Shown piece by piece: positions 18,316 to 26,830 of a stretch of DNA of 51,560 bases. The stretch lies in contig JAKALA010000022.1 in the NCBI GenBank assembly GCA_021813325.1, positions 1 to 51,560 on the forward strand, given 5' to 3'. A model generated the notes under the pieces. It was not told where the DNA came from. It ran no database searches and saw only the letters and a list, made by a program, of their open reading frames with translations. The stretch's first letter is position 1. Every line of letters starts with the position of its first letter. The position numbers were made by a program, and so were the translations under genes. The DNA comes from a bacterium. GTDB taxonomy: Bacteria; Verrucomicrobiota; Verrucomicrobiia; Limisphaerales; UBA11358.

Positions 18316-18653
18316 GCGAAACCTTGGCACGACTATTGGAAGGCTGTGCCGCCGCGCCCGGCGCCATCGGGTGTGGCGTGCGCCAGCCGGGGCGGCCCAG
18401 CCATGTGCAAAGTTTTCACAAGGAATTCTCCAGCGAGGCGCTCGAAAAAGCCTTGCTCCATCTGGCCAACGCCAACGCTTTGATGGCCAACCACGACATC
18501 TCAGGCAAATGGGTCACGTGGAAATTCGCCCATGCGCAAATATTTGCCACCACCCGATCGGATGGTGCGTTGTTTTGTCTGATCACGCGGCGGGGCGCGG
18601 AAGCCGGCGAATTCTTCGAGTCGATGGCTTCCAGGTTTGCCACGGCCACCTGA
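18312..18653 (+). CDS. Small Roadblock/LC7-like protein
   Basis: This 113-residue soluble protein overlaps the response regulator stop by 4 bases, so the two are translationally coupled. The layout (LLEGCAAAPGAIGCGV, two central helices, WVTWKFAHAQIFATT, DGALFCLITRRG, a final helix) matches the alternating pattern of Roadblock/LC7 (MglB-type) domains. That assignment rests on fold-like patterning only. No MglA GTPase is nearby. It may regulate or dimerise with the preceding regulator. Confidence 0.6.
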   Translation: MSETLARLLEGCAAAPGAIGCGVRQPGRPSHVQSFHKEFSSEALEKALLHLANANALMANHDISGKWVTWKFAHAQIFATTRSDGALFCLITRRGAEAGEFFESMASRFATAT

Positions 18654-18702
18654 CCGCCGCATTTTTGCTTTTCCTTTTTGCGTTCGCCGCCATCTTGTTC
18701 GC

Positions 18703-19557
18703 GTGGAACTCACAGCAAATGAAATTCGCCGGGCCGTGCGCGCGGCTTTGGCCGAAGATTTGGGGCGTGGCGATGTCACCACGCTGGCCACCGTGCCGGC
18801 CACCGCAAAATCCATCGCCCGCATGAATGCGCGCGAACCCATGGCCGTGGCGGGACTGGAATTCGCCATTTGCGCATTTCGGCAACTTTCTTCGAACATC
18901 CAAATCAAAGCGTTGGCGTGCGACGGGCAGCGGGTGGAAGCCGGCCAAACCTTACTGGAAATTTCCGGTTATTCCCGCGCCATTTTAAGTGCGGAACGGG
19001 TCGCCTTGAATTTTATCCAACGCCTCTCGGGCGTGGCCACGGCCACCGCGCAATTTGCCGACCGGGTTAAAAACACCGGGGCAAAAATTCTCGACACCCG
19101 AAAAACCACCCCGGGCTGGCGGCGGTTTGAGAAATATGCCGTGTGGTGTGGCGGCGGGAAAAATCACCGGATCGGCCTGTTTGACATGGTGCTGATCAAG
19201 GACAACCATCTGGTTGCCGTGCGCCACGAAAAGCCCAATGCCATCGCGGCGGCGGTGGCCAGGGCGCGAAAGAAATATCCCAAACTGAAGGTTGAAGTTG
19301 AAGCGGACACGCTGGAGCAGGTTGCCCAAGCCGCGGCTGCCGGTGCCGACATCATTCTGCTGGATAACATGCCGCCGGCGCAGTTGCGTCGCGCGGTCAA
19401 GATCGTCAACCGACGGGCGCAAACCGAGGCCAGTGGCGGGGTGAATTTGAAGACCATTTCGGCCATTGCCAAAACTGGTGTTAATTTTATCTCGGTGGGT
19501 GCCATTACGCATTCCGCGCGAGCGGTGGACATTGGCCTGGATTTTGTCAACAGATGA
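18703..19557 (+). CDS. nadC: Nicotinate-nucleotide pyrophosphorylase (carboxylating)
   Basis: NadC converts quinolinate and PRPP to nicotinate mononucleotide in de novo NAD synthesis. With a GTG start at 18703 the protein has 284 residues, normal for the family. An in-frame ATG at 18637 would overlap the preceding gene and add 22 residues without family resemblance, so I disfavour it. Motifs are LAEDLGRGDVTT, ERVALNFIQRLSGVAT, ILDTRKTTPGWR, KDNHL, VEVEADTLEQ, DIILLDNM and ISVGAITHSA. birA overlaps its stop by 4 bases. nadA and nadB are not in this window. Confidence 0.94.
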   Translation: MELTANEIRRAVRAALAEDLGRGDVTTLATVPATAKSIARMNAREPMAVAGLEFAICAFRQLSSNIQIKALACDGQRVEAGQTLLEISGYSRAILSAERVALNFIQRLSGVATATAQFADRVKNTGAKILDTRKTTPGWRRFEKYAVWCGGGKNHRIGLFDMVLIKDNHLVAVRHEKPNAIAAAVARARKKYPKLKVEVEADTLEQVAQAAAAGADIILLDNMPPAQLRRAVKIVNRRAQTEASGGVNLKTISAIAKTGVNFISVGAITHSARAVDIGLDFVNR

Positions 19558-20531
19558 CCACGGACGCCAAAATTCTGACCGCTTTGCGAGCAAATCCGGA
19601 CGGCGTTTCCGGGGCTGATCTGGCAGCGCACCTTGCCATCAGCCGCGCCGCGATCTGGGCGCGCATTGATGAATTGCGCAAAGTGGGTTATGACATCGAG
19701 GCCAGCCCGCATTTTGGCTACCGGCTGATCAGCGCGCCCGATGCGTTGCACGCGGATGATCTGCTGGCCCGCCTGGGGAAAACCAGGGTGATCGGGCGCG
19801 ATATTCAGGTTTTTGAGCAAACCACTTCCACCAACGATGTGGTGGAAAAACTGGCCCGCGACGGCGTCAAAGAAGGCGTCGTCGTGTTTGCTGAATCGCA
19901 AACCAAAGGCCGGGGGCGATTGGGACGGAAATGGCTTTCACCCACGCGCAAAGGACTTTGGTTTTCGATTCTGTTGCGGCCTGATTTGCGGCCGCAAGAG
20001 GCCACGCGACTGATCGTGGCTTCGGCCACGGCTTTGCGCCGCGCAATTCAAACGGTCACGGGAATTTCCGCAGAGATTAAGTGGCCCAACGATTTGCTGG
20101 TCGGCGGGAAAAAGGTCGTCGGCATCCTGACGGAAATGAGCGCGGAAGTGGATCGTGTGCGTTACGTGATTCTCGGGATCGGCGTGGATGTGAATCAGGA
20201 CGCCGATGAGTTTCCGCCGGATTTGCGCAAATTGGCGACTTCATTGAAAGCCGCTTCGGGTGAAGCTGTGTCGCGGGCCGACCTGGCCACGCAGATTCTA
20301 CGCGAGCTGGACAAGGATTATGCGCGCATCGGCGCCGGCAAGTTTGCCGCCGTGGCCGATGAATGGGAATCGGCGTGCGCGACCATCGGACGCAATGTAA
20401 CCGTGCATGTGGGGGACCGGAAATTCGCCGGGCGCGCCGAAACGTTGGACGACGATGGCGCGTTGCTGGTGCGTAGCGAGCACGGACATCTGGAGCGCAT
20501 TACCGGCGGCGACGTAATTCTGGAAAAATGA
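19554..20531 (+). CDS. birA: Biotin-protein ligase / biotin operon repressor
   Basis: BirA makes biotinyl-AMP and attaches biotin to acetyl-CoA carboxylase. This 325-residue version is the two-domain type with an N-terminal winged helix (DLAAHLAISRAAIWARIDEL, about 1-62) followed by the ligase domain (STNDV, ESQTKGRGRLGRKW, IKWPNDLLVGGKKVVGIL) and a C-terminal SH3-like domain. It may therefore also repress biotin genes, which are not seen here. It is translationally coupled to nadC (ATGA overlap) and followed by an inverted heptamer repeat region before coaX. Confidence 0.95.
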   Translation: MTTDAKILTALRANPDGVSGADLAAHLAISRAAIWARIDELRKVGYDIEASPHFGYRLISAPDALHADDLLARLGKTRVIGRDIQVFEQTTSTNDVVEKLARDGVKEGVVVFAESQTKGRGRLGRKWLSPTRKGLWFSILLRPDLRPQEATRLIVASATALRRAIQTVTGISAEIKWPNDLLVGGKKVVGILTEMSAEVDRVRYVILGIGVDVNQDADEFPPDLRKLATSLKAASGEAVSRADLATQILRELDKDYARIGAGKFAAVADEWESACATIGRNVTVHVGDRKFAGRAETLDDDGALLVRSEHGHLERITGGDVILEK

Positions 20532-20533
20532 AA

Positions 20534-20621
20534 CATTTCCAATTGCCAATCTCCCAGTGGCGGTTTTTGATGGGCAGTCGGCGCTTGTGTTTTAATTGGA
20601 AATTGGCCATTGGAAATTCAA
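20534..20621. repeat. Inverted heptanucleotide repeats between birA and coaX
   Basis: Two clusters of 7-base units face each other: 20534-20554 (CATTTCC, AATTGCC, AATCTCC) and 20594-20621 (AATTGGA, AATTGGC, CATTGGA, AATTCAA). The 15-base arms 20536-20550 and 20602-20616 match at 14 positions as an inverted repeat with a 51-base loop. The right cluster ends 1 base before the coaX ATG and occupies its ribosome-binding region. Confidence 0.8.
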
Positions 20622-20622
20622 A

Positions 20623-21372
20623 ATGATTCTCCTCTTCGACATCGGCAACACGCACACCCACCTCGGCCTCGCCGATGCAAGCCGGGTGTTCAAGCAAACT
20701 GATATTCCAACTCTGGCCTGGTTTGGCGGCGGGGCCATGGCCCGCGTGCGGCAATTTGTGGGCAGCCATCGCCTCCAGGGGGCGGTCTTGTGCAGCGTGG
20801 TTCCCCGCGCGACGCCGCGCGTGTGCCGGGCGGTGCGTGCGGGCTGGAAGCTGGAGCCTTTGCAGATCAATGCCAGGACGATTCGCGGCGTGGGCGTGGA
20901 TTATCCCAAGCCGGCCTCCATCGGTGCGGATCGTCTGGCCAATGCCGTGGCCGCCCAGCAGAGATTTGGCGCGCCGGTGGTGGTGGTTGATTTCGGCACG
21001 GCGGTGACGTTTGATGTGGTCAATGCCCGGGGAAATTATGTCGGCGGCATCATCGCTCCGGGGTTGGCCGCGATGACCAATTATCTCCATGAAAAAACCG
21101 CCTTGCTGCCGAAAATCAAAATTCGCGACATCAAAACATCCGTCGGCAAAAGCACGGAAGAAGCCATGCTCATCGGCGCCGTGCAGGGGTATCGCGGTCT
21201 GGTGCGGGAACTCATCGGCAATTTAAAGTATCAATTAAAGGCCAAGGAATTACCCGTGGTGGCCACTGGCGGCTATGCCAAGCTGATTGCTGCTAAATTG
21301 CCGGAAATTTCCGCGGTCGAGCCGGACCTGACCCTGGAAGGATTACGGCTGGTCTGGCAGGCAAGCCCCTGA
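20623..21372 (+). CDS. coaX: Type III pantothenate kinase
   Basis: CoaX catalyses the first step of coenzyme A synthesis. The 249-residue protein has the ASKHA-type phosphate loop DIGNTHTHLGL at the N terminus, SIGADRLANAVAA, the catalytic-Asp segment VVVDFGTAVTFDVV and GGIIAPG. I place the start at the ATG at 20623. A TTG at 20596 would begin inside the heptamer repeats and add an unrelated nonapeptide. It is the third gene of a cofactor run (nadC-birA-coaX) and is followed after 3 bases by the GIDE-LemA gene. Confidence 0.94.
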   Translation: MILLFDIGNTHTHLGLADASRVFKQTDIPTLAWFGGGAMARVRQFVGSHRLQGAVLCSVVPRATPRVCRAVRAGWKLEPLQINARTIRGVGVDYPKPASIGADRLANAVAAQQRFGAPVVVVDFGTAVTFDVVNARGNYVGGIIAPGLAAMTNYLHEKTALLPKIKIRDIKTSVGKSTEEAMLIGAVQGYRGLVRELIGNLKYQLKAKELPVVATGGYAKLIAAKLPEISAVEPDLTLEGLRLVWQASP

Positions 21373-21375
21373 ATC

Positions 21376-22698
21376 ATGCGCGATTTTGCTCCATTCCTGC
21401 CGTTCCTGGGCGTGTTGATCGGGCTGATCTGTTTGGTGATGGCGTTTCGGGACGGTCGTCGCCGGCGGCTAATCGACAATTTGCCCACCTCCAAAACCTC
21501 CGGGGTTTTCATCGGCCTGGTGGAACTCAAAGGCACGGCGGAATCCGTCCAGCCCCTGACCAGTTATCTCGCCGGGAACGCTTGTGTTTATTATTCCTGG
21601 CTGGTGGAGGAGCACTGGTCCCGCACCGTCACGGAAACTTACACGGACAGCAACGGCAAAACGCAGATGCGCACGCGGGAGGAGAGCGGCTGGACGCGTG
21701 TGGATCAGGGCGACGAGATGATTCCCTTTTATTTGCAAGATGATTGCGGCGTGATTCTCGTTCGTCCCCGTGGTGCGAAGATCGAGCCGGTCACGGTATT
21801 TGACGAAACCAGCACCCCTTTGAGTCCGCTTTACTACGGCAAAGGACCGGCCACCTCCGTGGCTAATTCAGATCACCGGCGGCGATTTGTGGAAACGGCG
21901 GTGCCAATGCACGCGGAGCTATTCATCGTTGGTCAGGCGCGCGAGCGGCAGGATCTCGTGGCTCCGGAAATTGCCGCTGACGCGCAAGCGCCGATGTTTC
22001 TCATTTCCACGCGCTCCGAGGAGCAGGTGAGCCGCGGCATGAAATGGGGTTCGCGCGGCTGGGCGATTTTGGGCCTGCTGGCCGCCGTTGGTTTTTCCAT
22101 GGGCCGGGATGCCGCCATGAATCAGGATCTGGCGGCGCACGTGGCAATTTATCTGGCCATTGGCGCGGGCTATTTGCTGGCTGGCGCGCTGGCCTGGGTG
22201 TTGATGGTTTACAACTGTCTGGTGGACGTGCGCAACCGTGTGCGGCAGGCCTGGTCGCTGGTGGATATTCAACTCAAGCGCCGCTCGGATTTGATCCCCA
22301 ATCTGGTGAATTGCGTGAAAGGCTATCGCGATCACGAAGCGCAATTGCAAACGGAACTGGCGGCGTTGCGCAGTCAGCTTGCCGCCACGCCGCCGGGGGT
22401 GGCCGGTCCGGATCACGGCGCGGTCAGTTCCCGGATCATTGCCATGGCCGAGCGCTATCCGGAACTCAAGGCCAGCGAGGCATTTTTGGCCTTGCAGAAA
22501 ACCCTGTCCGACACCGAACAGCGCATCGCGCTGGCGCGAAGCTATTTCAACGACATCGCCACCCATTACAACACGCGCCTGGAAACCGTGCCGGAAAAAT
22601 TCATCGCCGCCTTGGGCGCCATGAAACCGCAGCCGCTCATGGCAGCGAATGACTTTGAGCGTGCGCCAGTGACGGTGGCTTTGGCACCGGGAAATTGA
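21376..22698 (+). CDS. GIDE-LemA fusion membrane protein
   Basis: This 440-residue protein has an N-terminal TM helix (about 5-25) and a GIDE-like region (about 45-205: GLVELKGTAESVQPLTSYLAGNACVYYSW … VDQGDEMIPFYLQDDCGVILVRP). Two central TM helices (about 226-270) and a C-terminal LemA domain (about 275-410: YNCLVDVRNRVRQAWSLVDIQLKRRSDLIPNLV) follow. GIDE is the non-RING part of mitochondrial MULAN/GIDE ubiquitin ligases; no RING is present here. LemA proteins are helical membrane-associated proteins of unclear role. Joining the two suggests a shared envelope quality-control or stress task, which is inference. It sits at the end of the cofactor run. Confidence 0.82.
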   Translation: MRDFAPFLPFLGVLIGLICLVMAFRDGRRRRLIDNLPTSKTSGVFIGLVELKGTAESVQPLTSYLAGNACVYYSWLVEEHWSRTVTETYTDSNGKTQMRTREESGWTRVDQGDEMIPFYLQDDCGVILVRPRGAKIEPVTVFDETSTPLSPLYYGKGPATSVANSDHRRRFVETAVPMHAELFIVGQARERQDLVAPEIAADAQAPMFLISTRSEEQVSRGMKWGSRGWAILGLLAAVGFSMGRDAAMNQDLAAHVAIYLAIGAGYLLAGALAWVLMVYNCLVDVRNRVRQAWSLVDIQLKRRSDLIPNLVNCVKGYRDHEAQLQTELAALRSQLAATPPGVAGPDHGAVSSRIIAMAERYPELKASEAFLALQKTLSDTEQRIALARSYFNDIATHYNTRLETVPEKFIAALGAMKPQPLMAANDFERAPVTVALAPGN

Positions 22699-22941
22699 AT
22701 TGGCGGACGGCGGCGAATACCGCTTGCTTTGTGGTTGAGGCACGATAGTTTCGGGATGAAAATCAGACGGGCACATTCAAAAAGTCGGTCCTGAAAAACG
22801 GGAACTACATTGAAGCTATTGAATGGGAGCGGTTGAAGGGGTGGAGATTTTCGACTAGCGCATTGAATAATTGGGAAAAAAAACCGGTCGAAAGGAGCGA
22901 GGCAAAACCAGGCTTCGGGTTTTCACCAAGTTTCCTTTCTG
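22699..22941. other. Spacer before IS remnant
   Basis: No gene is seen in these 243 bases. This stretch should hold the left end of the insertion sequence, but with the right end lost I could not define terminal inverted repeats or a target duplication. Confidence 0.4.
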
Positions 22942-23832
22942 ATGCCAACGCTGGCCGAGCAACTGGATCCCTGCCAAGCGCTGAAGCAGTTGGCGGATCA
23001 AATGCCTTGGACGGAGTTTGAGACGACGTTTGGGAAGTATTACAGTCCGGAAGGGCGTCCGGCCAAGCCGGTGCGTTTGCTGGTCGGGCTGCGGTTGCTC
23101 AAGCAGAGGTTCAACCAGGGCGATGAGACGGTGGTGGCGGCTTGGGGGCAGAACCCTCACTGGCAATACTTTTGCGGGATGCCGGAGCTTCAGTGGGCCG
23201 CGCCCTGTGATCCCAGCGATCTGGTTTACTTCCGGCAACGCATCTTTCAGGTCAGCGCGCAGTTGCACGGGGACAAGGCGGAGGAAAAGGAGGTGGTGGT
23301 GGACACGACGGTGCAGGAAAAGAACATCACCTGTCCGACCGACAGCAAGCTGGCGCACAAGATCATCGGGCGTTGCTGGAAGCTGGCCGACCGGCACGGG
23401 GTCAAACTGCGGCGGCGTTATCGCAAGGCGGTGCGGCACGGTGTGCGGGCGCAACGCTGGCGGAAGGATCCGAGGAAACGGAAGCTGGCGCACCGGGCGT
23501 TGCGGTAGCTGAAAACCATCGCCGGGCGTTTGCTGCGCGAACTGGAGCGCAAGCCGCCCGCCGCGTGCGGCCGGAACAGCCAGAAAACTTTGCGCTGTAT
23601 CGGCGCGTGCTGGCTCAACAGCCGGCGGATCGGGACAAAGTTTACTCCCTTGCACGAGCCGCAGGTTTACTGTCTCGCCAAGGGCAAGGAGCACAAGAAA
23701 TACGAATTTGGCAGCAAAGCCTCGGTGGTGCTGACCAAGACCGGTGGCGTGATCGTGGGCGCGGTGGCGCACCCGGAAAATCTTTACGACGGAGACGCGC
23801 TGGTGCCGGCGCTGGAACAAACGCAGGCGGTT
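22942..23832 (+). pseudogene. IS5-like transposase remnant
   Basis: The N-terminal part (MPTLAEQLDPCQALKQLADQ … FGKYYSPEGRPAKPVRLLVG … DPSDLVYFRQRI) and the later segment LHEPQVYCLAKGKEHKKYEFGSK are typical of IS5-family DDE transposases. An in-frame TAG at 23506-23508 interrupts the gene. The same frame resumes directly afterwards with LKTIAGRLLRELERK. Similarity stops after GDALVPALEQTQAVI (about 23832), so the last third, with the final catalytic residues, is missing. The element is therefore dead. It separates the cofactor run from the oxidoreductase gene. Confidence 0.85.
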
Positions 23833-24174
23833 ATCCCGCCGCTATTTGCGTTAGCTACATACTTCCGCCATGTTTTTACCCTGTTACCCAAGCGACGGGG
23901 CGTCGCTTCCACACTGTTTCAGAGGTCTCAAATGATGCGGTTTACGCCGGGCAAAAGCAGGATTTGCCGGTTTGGGTTGGCGGAAGCAATGGAACCCTGT
24001 TCTCGAAGCGTGATTTTTTTGCCGGAGTGTAACCGAAACGCGGTGGGCTGGCGTCTAGTCAACTTTCCGAGGACAGTTGCATTATGGTCTCCCCGGTTTC
24101 GGGCAAAGACAGATCTTCTGGATTCGGCTGGCCTTGGAAGAGAAAACCCGATTACCAATTACCCCGAATCACGC
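23833..24174. other. Unassigned DNA after IS truncation
   Basis: These 342 bases hold no supported gene. One frame ending in TAA at 24030-24032 reads DAVYAGQKQDLPVWVGGSNG, which looks like the degraded end of a protein but has no family I recognise. The junction with the transposase fragment suggests a deletion or rearrangement. Confidence 0.4.
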
Positions 24175-25500
24175 ATGAAAAACTCGCTTCCGGTTTCACG
24201 GCGTAAATTCATTCAATGTGCCGGCGTTGCCGCCGTGGCGCCCCTCATTTTGCCTGCCCGTCTCTGGGCGGCGGATACGCCGGCCAACAGCCGGATCGTG
24301 CTCGGATTTATTGGCATGGGCACGCAAGGGCGCGGGCTGATGAACGGTTTCCTGAACCGGGATGACACCCAGGTGGTGGCGGTTTGTGATGTTGACACCA
24401 CCCGACGCGAATTTGCCAAGTCGCAGGTGGAGCAGCATTATGCCCAGGCCAAAGCGGCGGGCACTTACAAGGGCTGCGAGGCTTACAATGATTTTCGCGA
24501 ATTGCTGGCCAGAAAGGACATTGATGGCGTTGTGATTGCGACGCCGGATCATTGGCACGCGTTGATTTCCATTGCGGCCGCCCAGGCGGGCAAGGACATC
24601 TATTGTGAAAAACCGATGGCCCACACCATTCTGGAGGGCCGGGGTATGGTGAACGCCGTGAATGCCCACCAGCGCGTGCTTCAGGTGGGCAGCATGCAGC
24701 GGTCTTCGGCTGAATTTCGCGCGGCCTGTGAGCTGGTGCGTAATGGTGCGATTGGCACGGTGAACAAAGCGGAAGTCGCGGTGGGCGGTCCGCCGCGACC
24801 GTGCGATCTGCCCGGCGAACCGGACGAACCGGGATTGGACTGGAGCTTCTGGCTCGGGCCGGCGCCGATGCGGCCTTACAATTCCGTTTTGAGTCCGCGC
24901 GGCGTGCATCAAGGGTTCCCGAATTGGCGCAATTATGAGGAGTATGCCGCGGGCCAAGTGGGTGACTGGGGCGCGCACCATTTTGATATTGTGCAATGGG
25001 CGTTTGGCTTTGATCGCACCGGGCCGGTGGAGATTTTTCCCGCCGAAAAACCGGAGGCCACGCATGGCGTGCGCTATCGTTACGCCACCGGCCAGGAAGT
25101 GACGCATATCGATGGCAACGGCATCACGTTCTTTGGCGAGAAGGGGAAAATCTACGTGAACCGGGGCAAATTCCAGTTGTGGCTGGGCGATCAGCTCAAG
25201 GCGGAAACCATGGATAGTTATGCCAATCTGTTGAAGGAATTGCTCCCGCCCAATGCGGTGCGACTTTACCGCAGCAATAATCACCTCAGCGACTGGCTGA
25301 CAAGCATGCGCACGCGCAAGCAGCCGATCTGCGATGCCGAAACCGGCCAGCGCACCGCCACAATTTGCAATCTGGTGAATCTGGCGTATTTCCACCACCA
25401 ACTGATCAAGTGGAATCCGGCTACGGAACAATTTGTCGATGGCACGGGCGAAGCCGCCTGGCTCACCCGCGAATATCGCGCGCCGTGGAAGCTGGCGTGA
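24175..25500 (+). CDS. Tat-exported Gfo/Idh/MocA oxidoreductase
   Basis: This 441-residue protein begins with a twin-arginine signal (SRRKFIQCAGVAAVAPLILP, R9-R10), so it folds with its cofactor and is exported to the periplasm. The NAD(P)-binding domain has GFIGMGTQGRGL and the family's catalytic EKPMAHT motif. The C-terminal domain has WRNYEEYAAGQVGDWGAHHFD, characteristic of secreted sugar oxidoreductases abundant in Planctomycetes and Verrucomicrobia. The substrate is unknown, probably a sugar or inositol derivative. The ATG at 24175 fits the Tat signal; the frame is open upstream only because of the IS remnant. It stands alone. Confidence 0.9.
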   Translation: MKNSLPVSRRKFIQCAGVAAVAPLILPARLWAADTPANSRIVLGFIGMGTQGRGLMNGFLNRDDTQVVAVCDVDTTRREFAKSQVEQHYAQAKAAGTYKGCEAYNDFRELLARKDIDGVVIATPDHWHALISIAAAQAGKDIYCEKPMAHTILEGRGMVNAVNAHQRVLQVGSMQRSSAEFRAACELVRNGAIGTVNKAEVAVGGPPRPCDLPGEPDEPGLDWSFWLGPAPMRPYNSVLSPRGVHQGFPNWRNYEEYAAGQVGDWGAHHFDIVQWAFGFDRTGPVEIFPAEKPEATHGVRYRYATGQEVTHIDGNGITFFGEKGKIYVNRGKFQLWLGDQLKAETMDSYANLLKELLPPNAVRLYRSNNHLSDWLTSMRTRKQPICDAETGQRTATICNLVNLAYFHHQLIKWNPATEQFVDGTGEAAWLTREYRAPWKLA

Positions 25501-25528
25501 GCGGGCTTTGAGCGAAGATTAATGTGAG

Positions 25529-25555
25529 GAACCGGGCTGGACCAATGCCCGGTTC
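25529..25555. terminator. Bidirectional hairpin between convergent genes
   Basis: A perfect 9-bp stem, GAACCGGGC (25529-25537) with GCCCGGTTC (25547-25555), has a 9-base loop. It lies between the convergent stops at 25500 and 25558. It lacks a strong U-tract on either side. Confidence 0.5.
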
Positions 25556-25557
25556 AC

Positions 25558-25989
25558 TCATTTAAGTTCAAAATCGTGCGTGCCTTTAACCTCGCCGGCT
25601 TCCACAAACATCCGGTAGGCGGTGTTGGGTTCCAACAGTTGCGGACGGGTGCCAGGAACTGCCGGCTTTAATCCGCGAATGTGCTGTCCGTAGAAAAACG
25701 ACTTCACGGGAATGGAGTTGGAGGATGTTGTTAGGTGCCATACCGGCAGCACATTTTTGTTGGTCTCGTATTCGGCCAGCGGCACCACCTTGATGTCGGT
25801 CAGTTTCAACTGGCGGCTGAGGCCAAAAATCAAGCCGGACATTTCGCCGGCGGGCATCGGCCGGTGGCGCATCATGCGGATGGTGTGGAAGATTTGCACG
25901 GTTTGCGGCTTCCAATTCACAAAAAAAACCAGGTAGGTTGCCGCCAGCACAACCGCCAGACTGATGAGAAACCAATTTTTCTTCGTCAT
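25558..25989 (-). CDS. Small membrane-anchored protein of unknown function
   Basis: This is a 143-residue protein with an N-terminal TM helix (about 6-25, WFLISLAVVLAATYLVFF). A short extracytoplasmic domain contains IRMMRHRPMPAGEMSGLIFGLSRQLKLTDIKVV and a closing beta-rich part (YRMFVEAGEVKGTHDFELK). I do not recognise the family. The regular hydrophobic pattern and clean start argue that it is a real gene. It is divergent from the ECF sigma gene (about 165-bp spacer) and might respond to the same signal, but nothing shows that directly. Confidence 0.65.
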   Translation of the reverse strand: MTKKNWFLISLAVVLAATYLVFFVNWKPQTVQIFHTIRMMRHRPMPAGEMSGLIFGLSRQLKLTDIKVVPLAEYETNKNVLPVWHLTTSSNSIPVKSFFYGQHIRGLKPAVPGTRPQLLEPNTAYRMFVEAGEVKGTHDFELK

Positions 25990-26153
25990 AAGTGAATTTA
26001 GAGGCCAGCAAAAGCCGCAACTGTTTTCCGTTCAGACGTTATCGGATCGTGATTGGTTAACTAAAAACCGACAAACAGGCTAAATCCCGTCCCACCTTCG
26101 GCTTGGCTGGCCGCTGCAACTTCCGCTTGCCGCTGGGACGCCCACACCCGATC

Positions 26154-26810
26154 ATGCCTGCGGTTTTCATGCCAGACTCTGTTGACACAGAAATAACCGA
26201 TGCCGAGTTGGTGCGCCGCGCCAAAGCGGGCGAACTGGAAGCATTCGAGACGCTGACCAGCCGCCATGAACAGCGGGTGTTTGCCCTGGCCATGCGCATG
26301 TTGCGGCAGGAACACGACGCCGAGGACGTGACGCAACAGACCTTTCTGAGCGTATTGGAAAATTTGGAAAGCTTTCGCGGCGAAGCCAGTTTTTCCACCT
26401 GGGTGCTGCGCATCGCCGCCCACGCCGCCCTGAAAATTATTCGCAAACGCAAAGGGTTGCCGACCGTTTACTTGGAAGAAACGACGGAGCCGGATGGCTA
26501 TGACTCGGTGCCGCATCCCGAATACATTGCCGACTGGAGCCGGTCGCCCGATCAATTGGCGGCGCAGAATGAGGTGCGGCGCCTGTTGGACGAGGCCTTG
26601 ACGCGCCTGGATGAAAAGCATCGCTTGATTTTTCTGCTGCGCGATGTGGAGGGATTGTCCGTCCGGGAAACCGCCGAGGCGTTGGAATTAAGCGAAGCGA
26701 ATGTGAAAGTGCGCCTGCTGCGCGCGCGGTTGCAACTGCGTGAGGAACTGACCCGGGTGCTCGGCGATCCGGGCAAACAATTGCCCCGCTCCCATCACCG
26801 CCACGAATGA
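26154..26810 (+). CDS. ECF-type sigma factor
   Basis: This RNA polymerase sigma factor of the extracytoplasmic-function group has 218 residues from the ATG at 26154; the ATG at 26169 is equally possible. Region 2 is seen at about 30-95 (FETLTSRHEQRVFALAMRML, EDVTQQTFLSVLENL, FSTWVLRIAAHAAL). Region 4 is at about 145-200 (LDEKHRLIFLLRDVEGLSVRETAEALELSEANVKVRLLRAR). An HC2-type anti-sigma gene follows after 70 bases. A GTAACTT-N16-TCAAA promoter-like sequence lies in that gap and is repeated farther downstream, so this factor probably reads both. Confidence 0.92.
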   Translation: MPAVFMPDSVDTEITDAELVRRAKAGELEAFETLTSRHEQRVFALAMRMLRQEHDAEDVTQQTFLSVLENLESFRGEASFSTWVLRIAAHAALKIIRKRKGLPTVYLEETTEPDGYDSVPHPEYIADWSRSPDQLAAQNEVRRLLDEALTRLDEKHRLIFLLRDVEGLSVRETAEALELSEANVKVRLLRARLQLREELTRVLGDPGKQLPRSHHRHE

Positions 26811-26830
26811 AGACGCGCCATTTGACAATT

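Noticed and set aside
18637-18702. Longer nadC start at an ATG overlapping the Roadblock-like gene
   Set aside because: The extra 22 residues do not resemble NadC, and the GTG at 18703 gives the usual family length.
23373-24032. A 219-codon frame overlapping the transposase and the scar
   Set aside because: It starts out of frame with the transposase, with Ala/Arg-rich low-complexity sequence. Only its last ~45 codons look protein-like, so it was described as a possible fragment, not a gene.
24029-24056. GTAACCG-N16-CGTCT, resembling an ECF promoter upstream of the oxidoreductase
   Set aside because: It is about 120 bp from the start, lies in the IS-scar region, and lacks the flanking TTT and GGCTC shared by the two ECF-motif sites.
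24196-25431. A 411-codon open frame on the minus strand opposite the Gfo/Idh oxidoreductase
   Set aside because: It is the antisense shadow of a strongly supported gene. Its protein is Arg/His-rich with no family pattern. Similar shadows at 6385-7542, 28909-30411, 30601-32031, 35938-37299 and 39034-40305 were dropped for the same reason.
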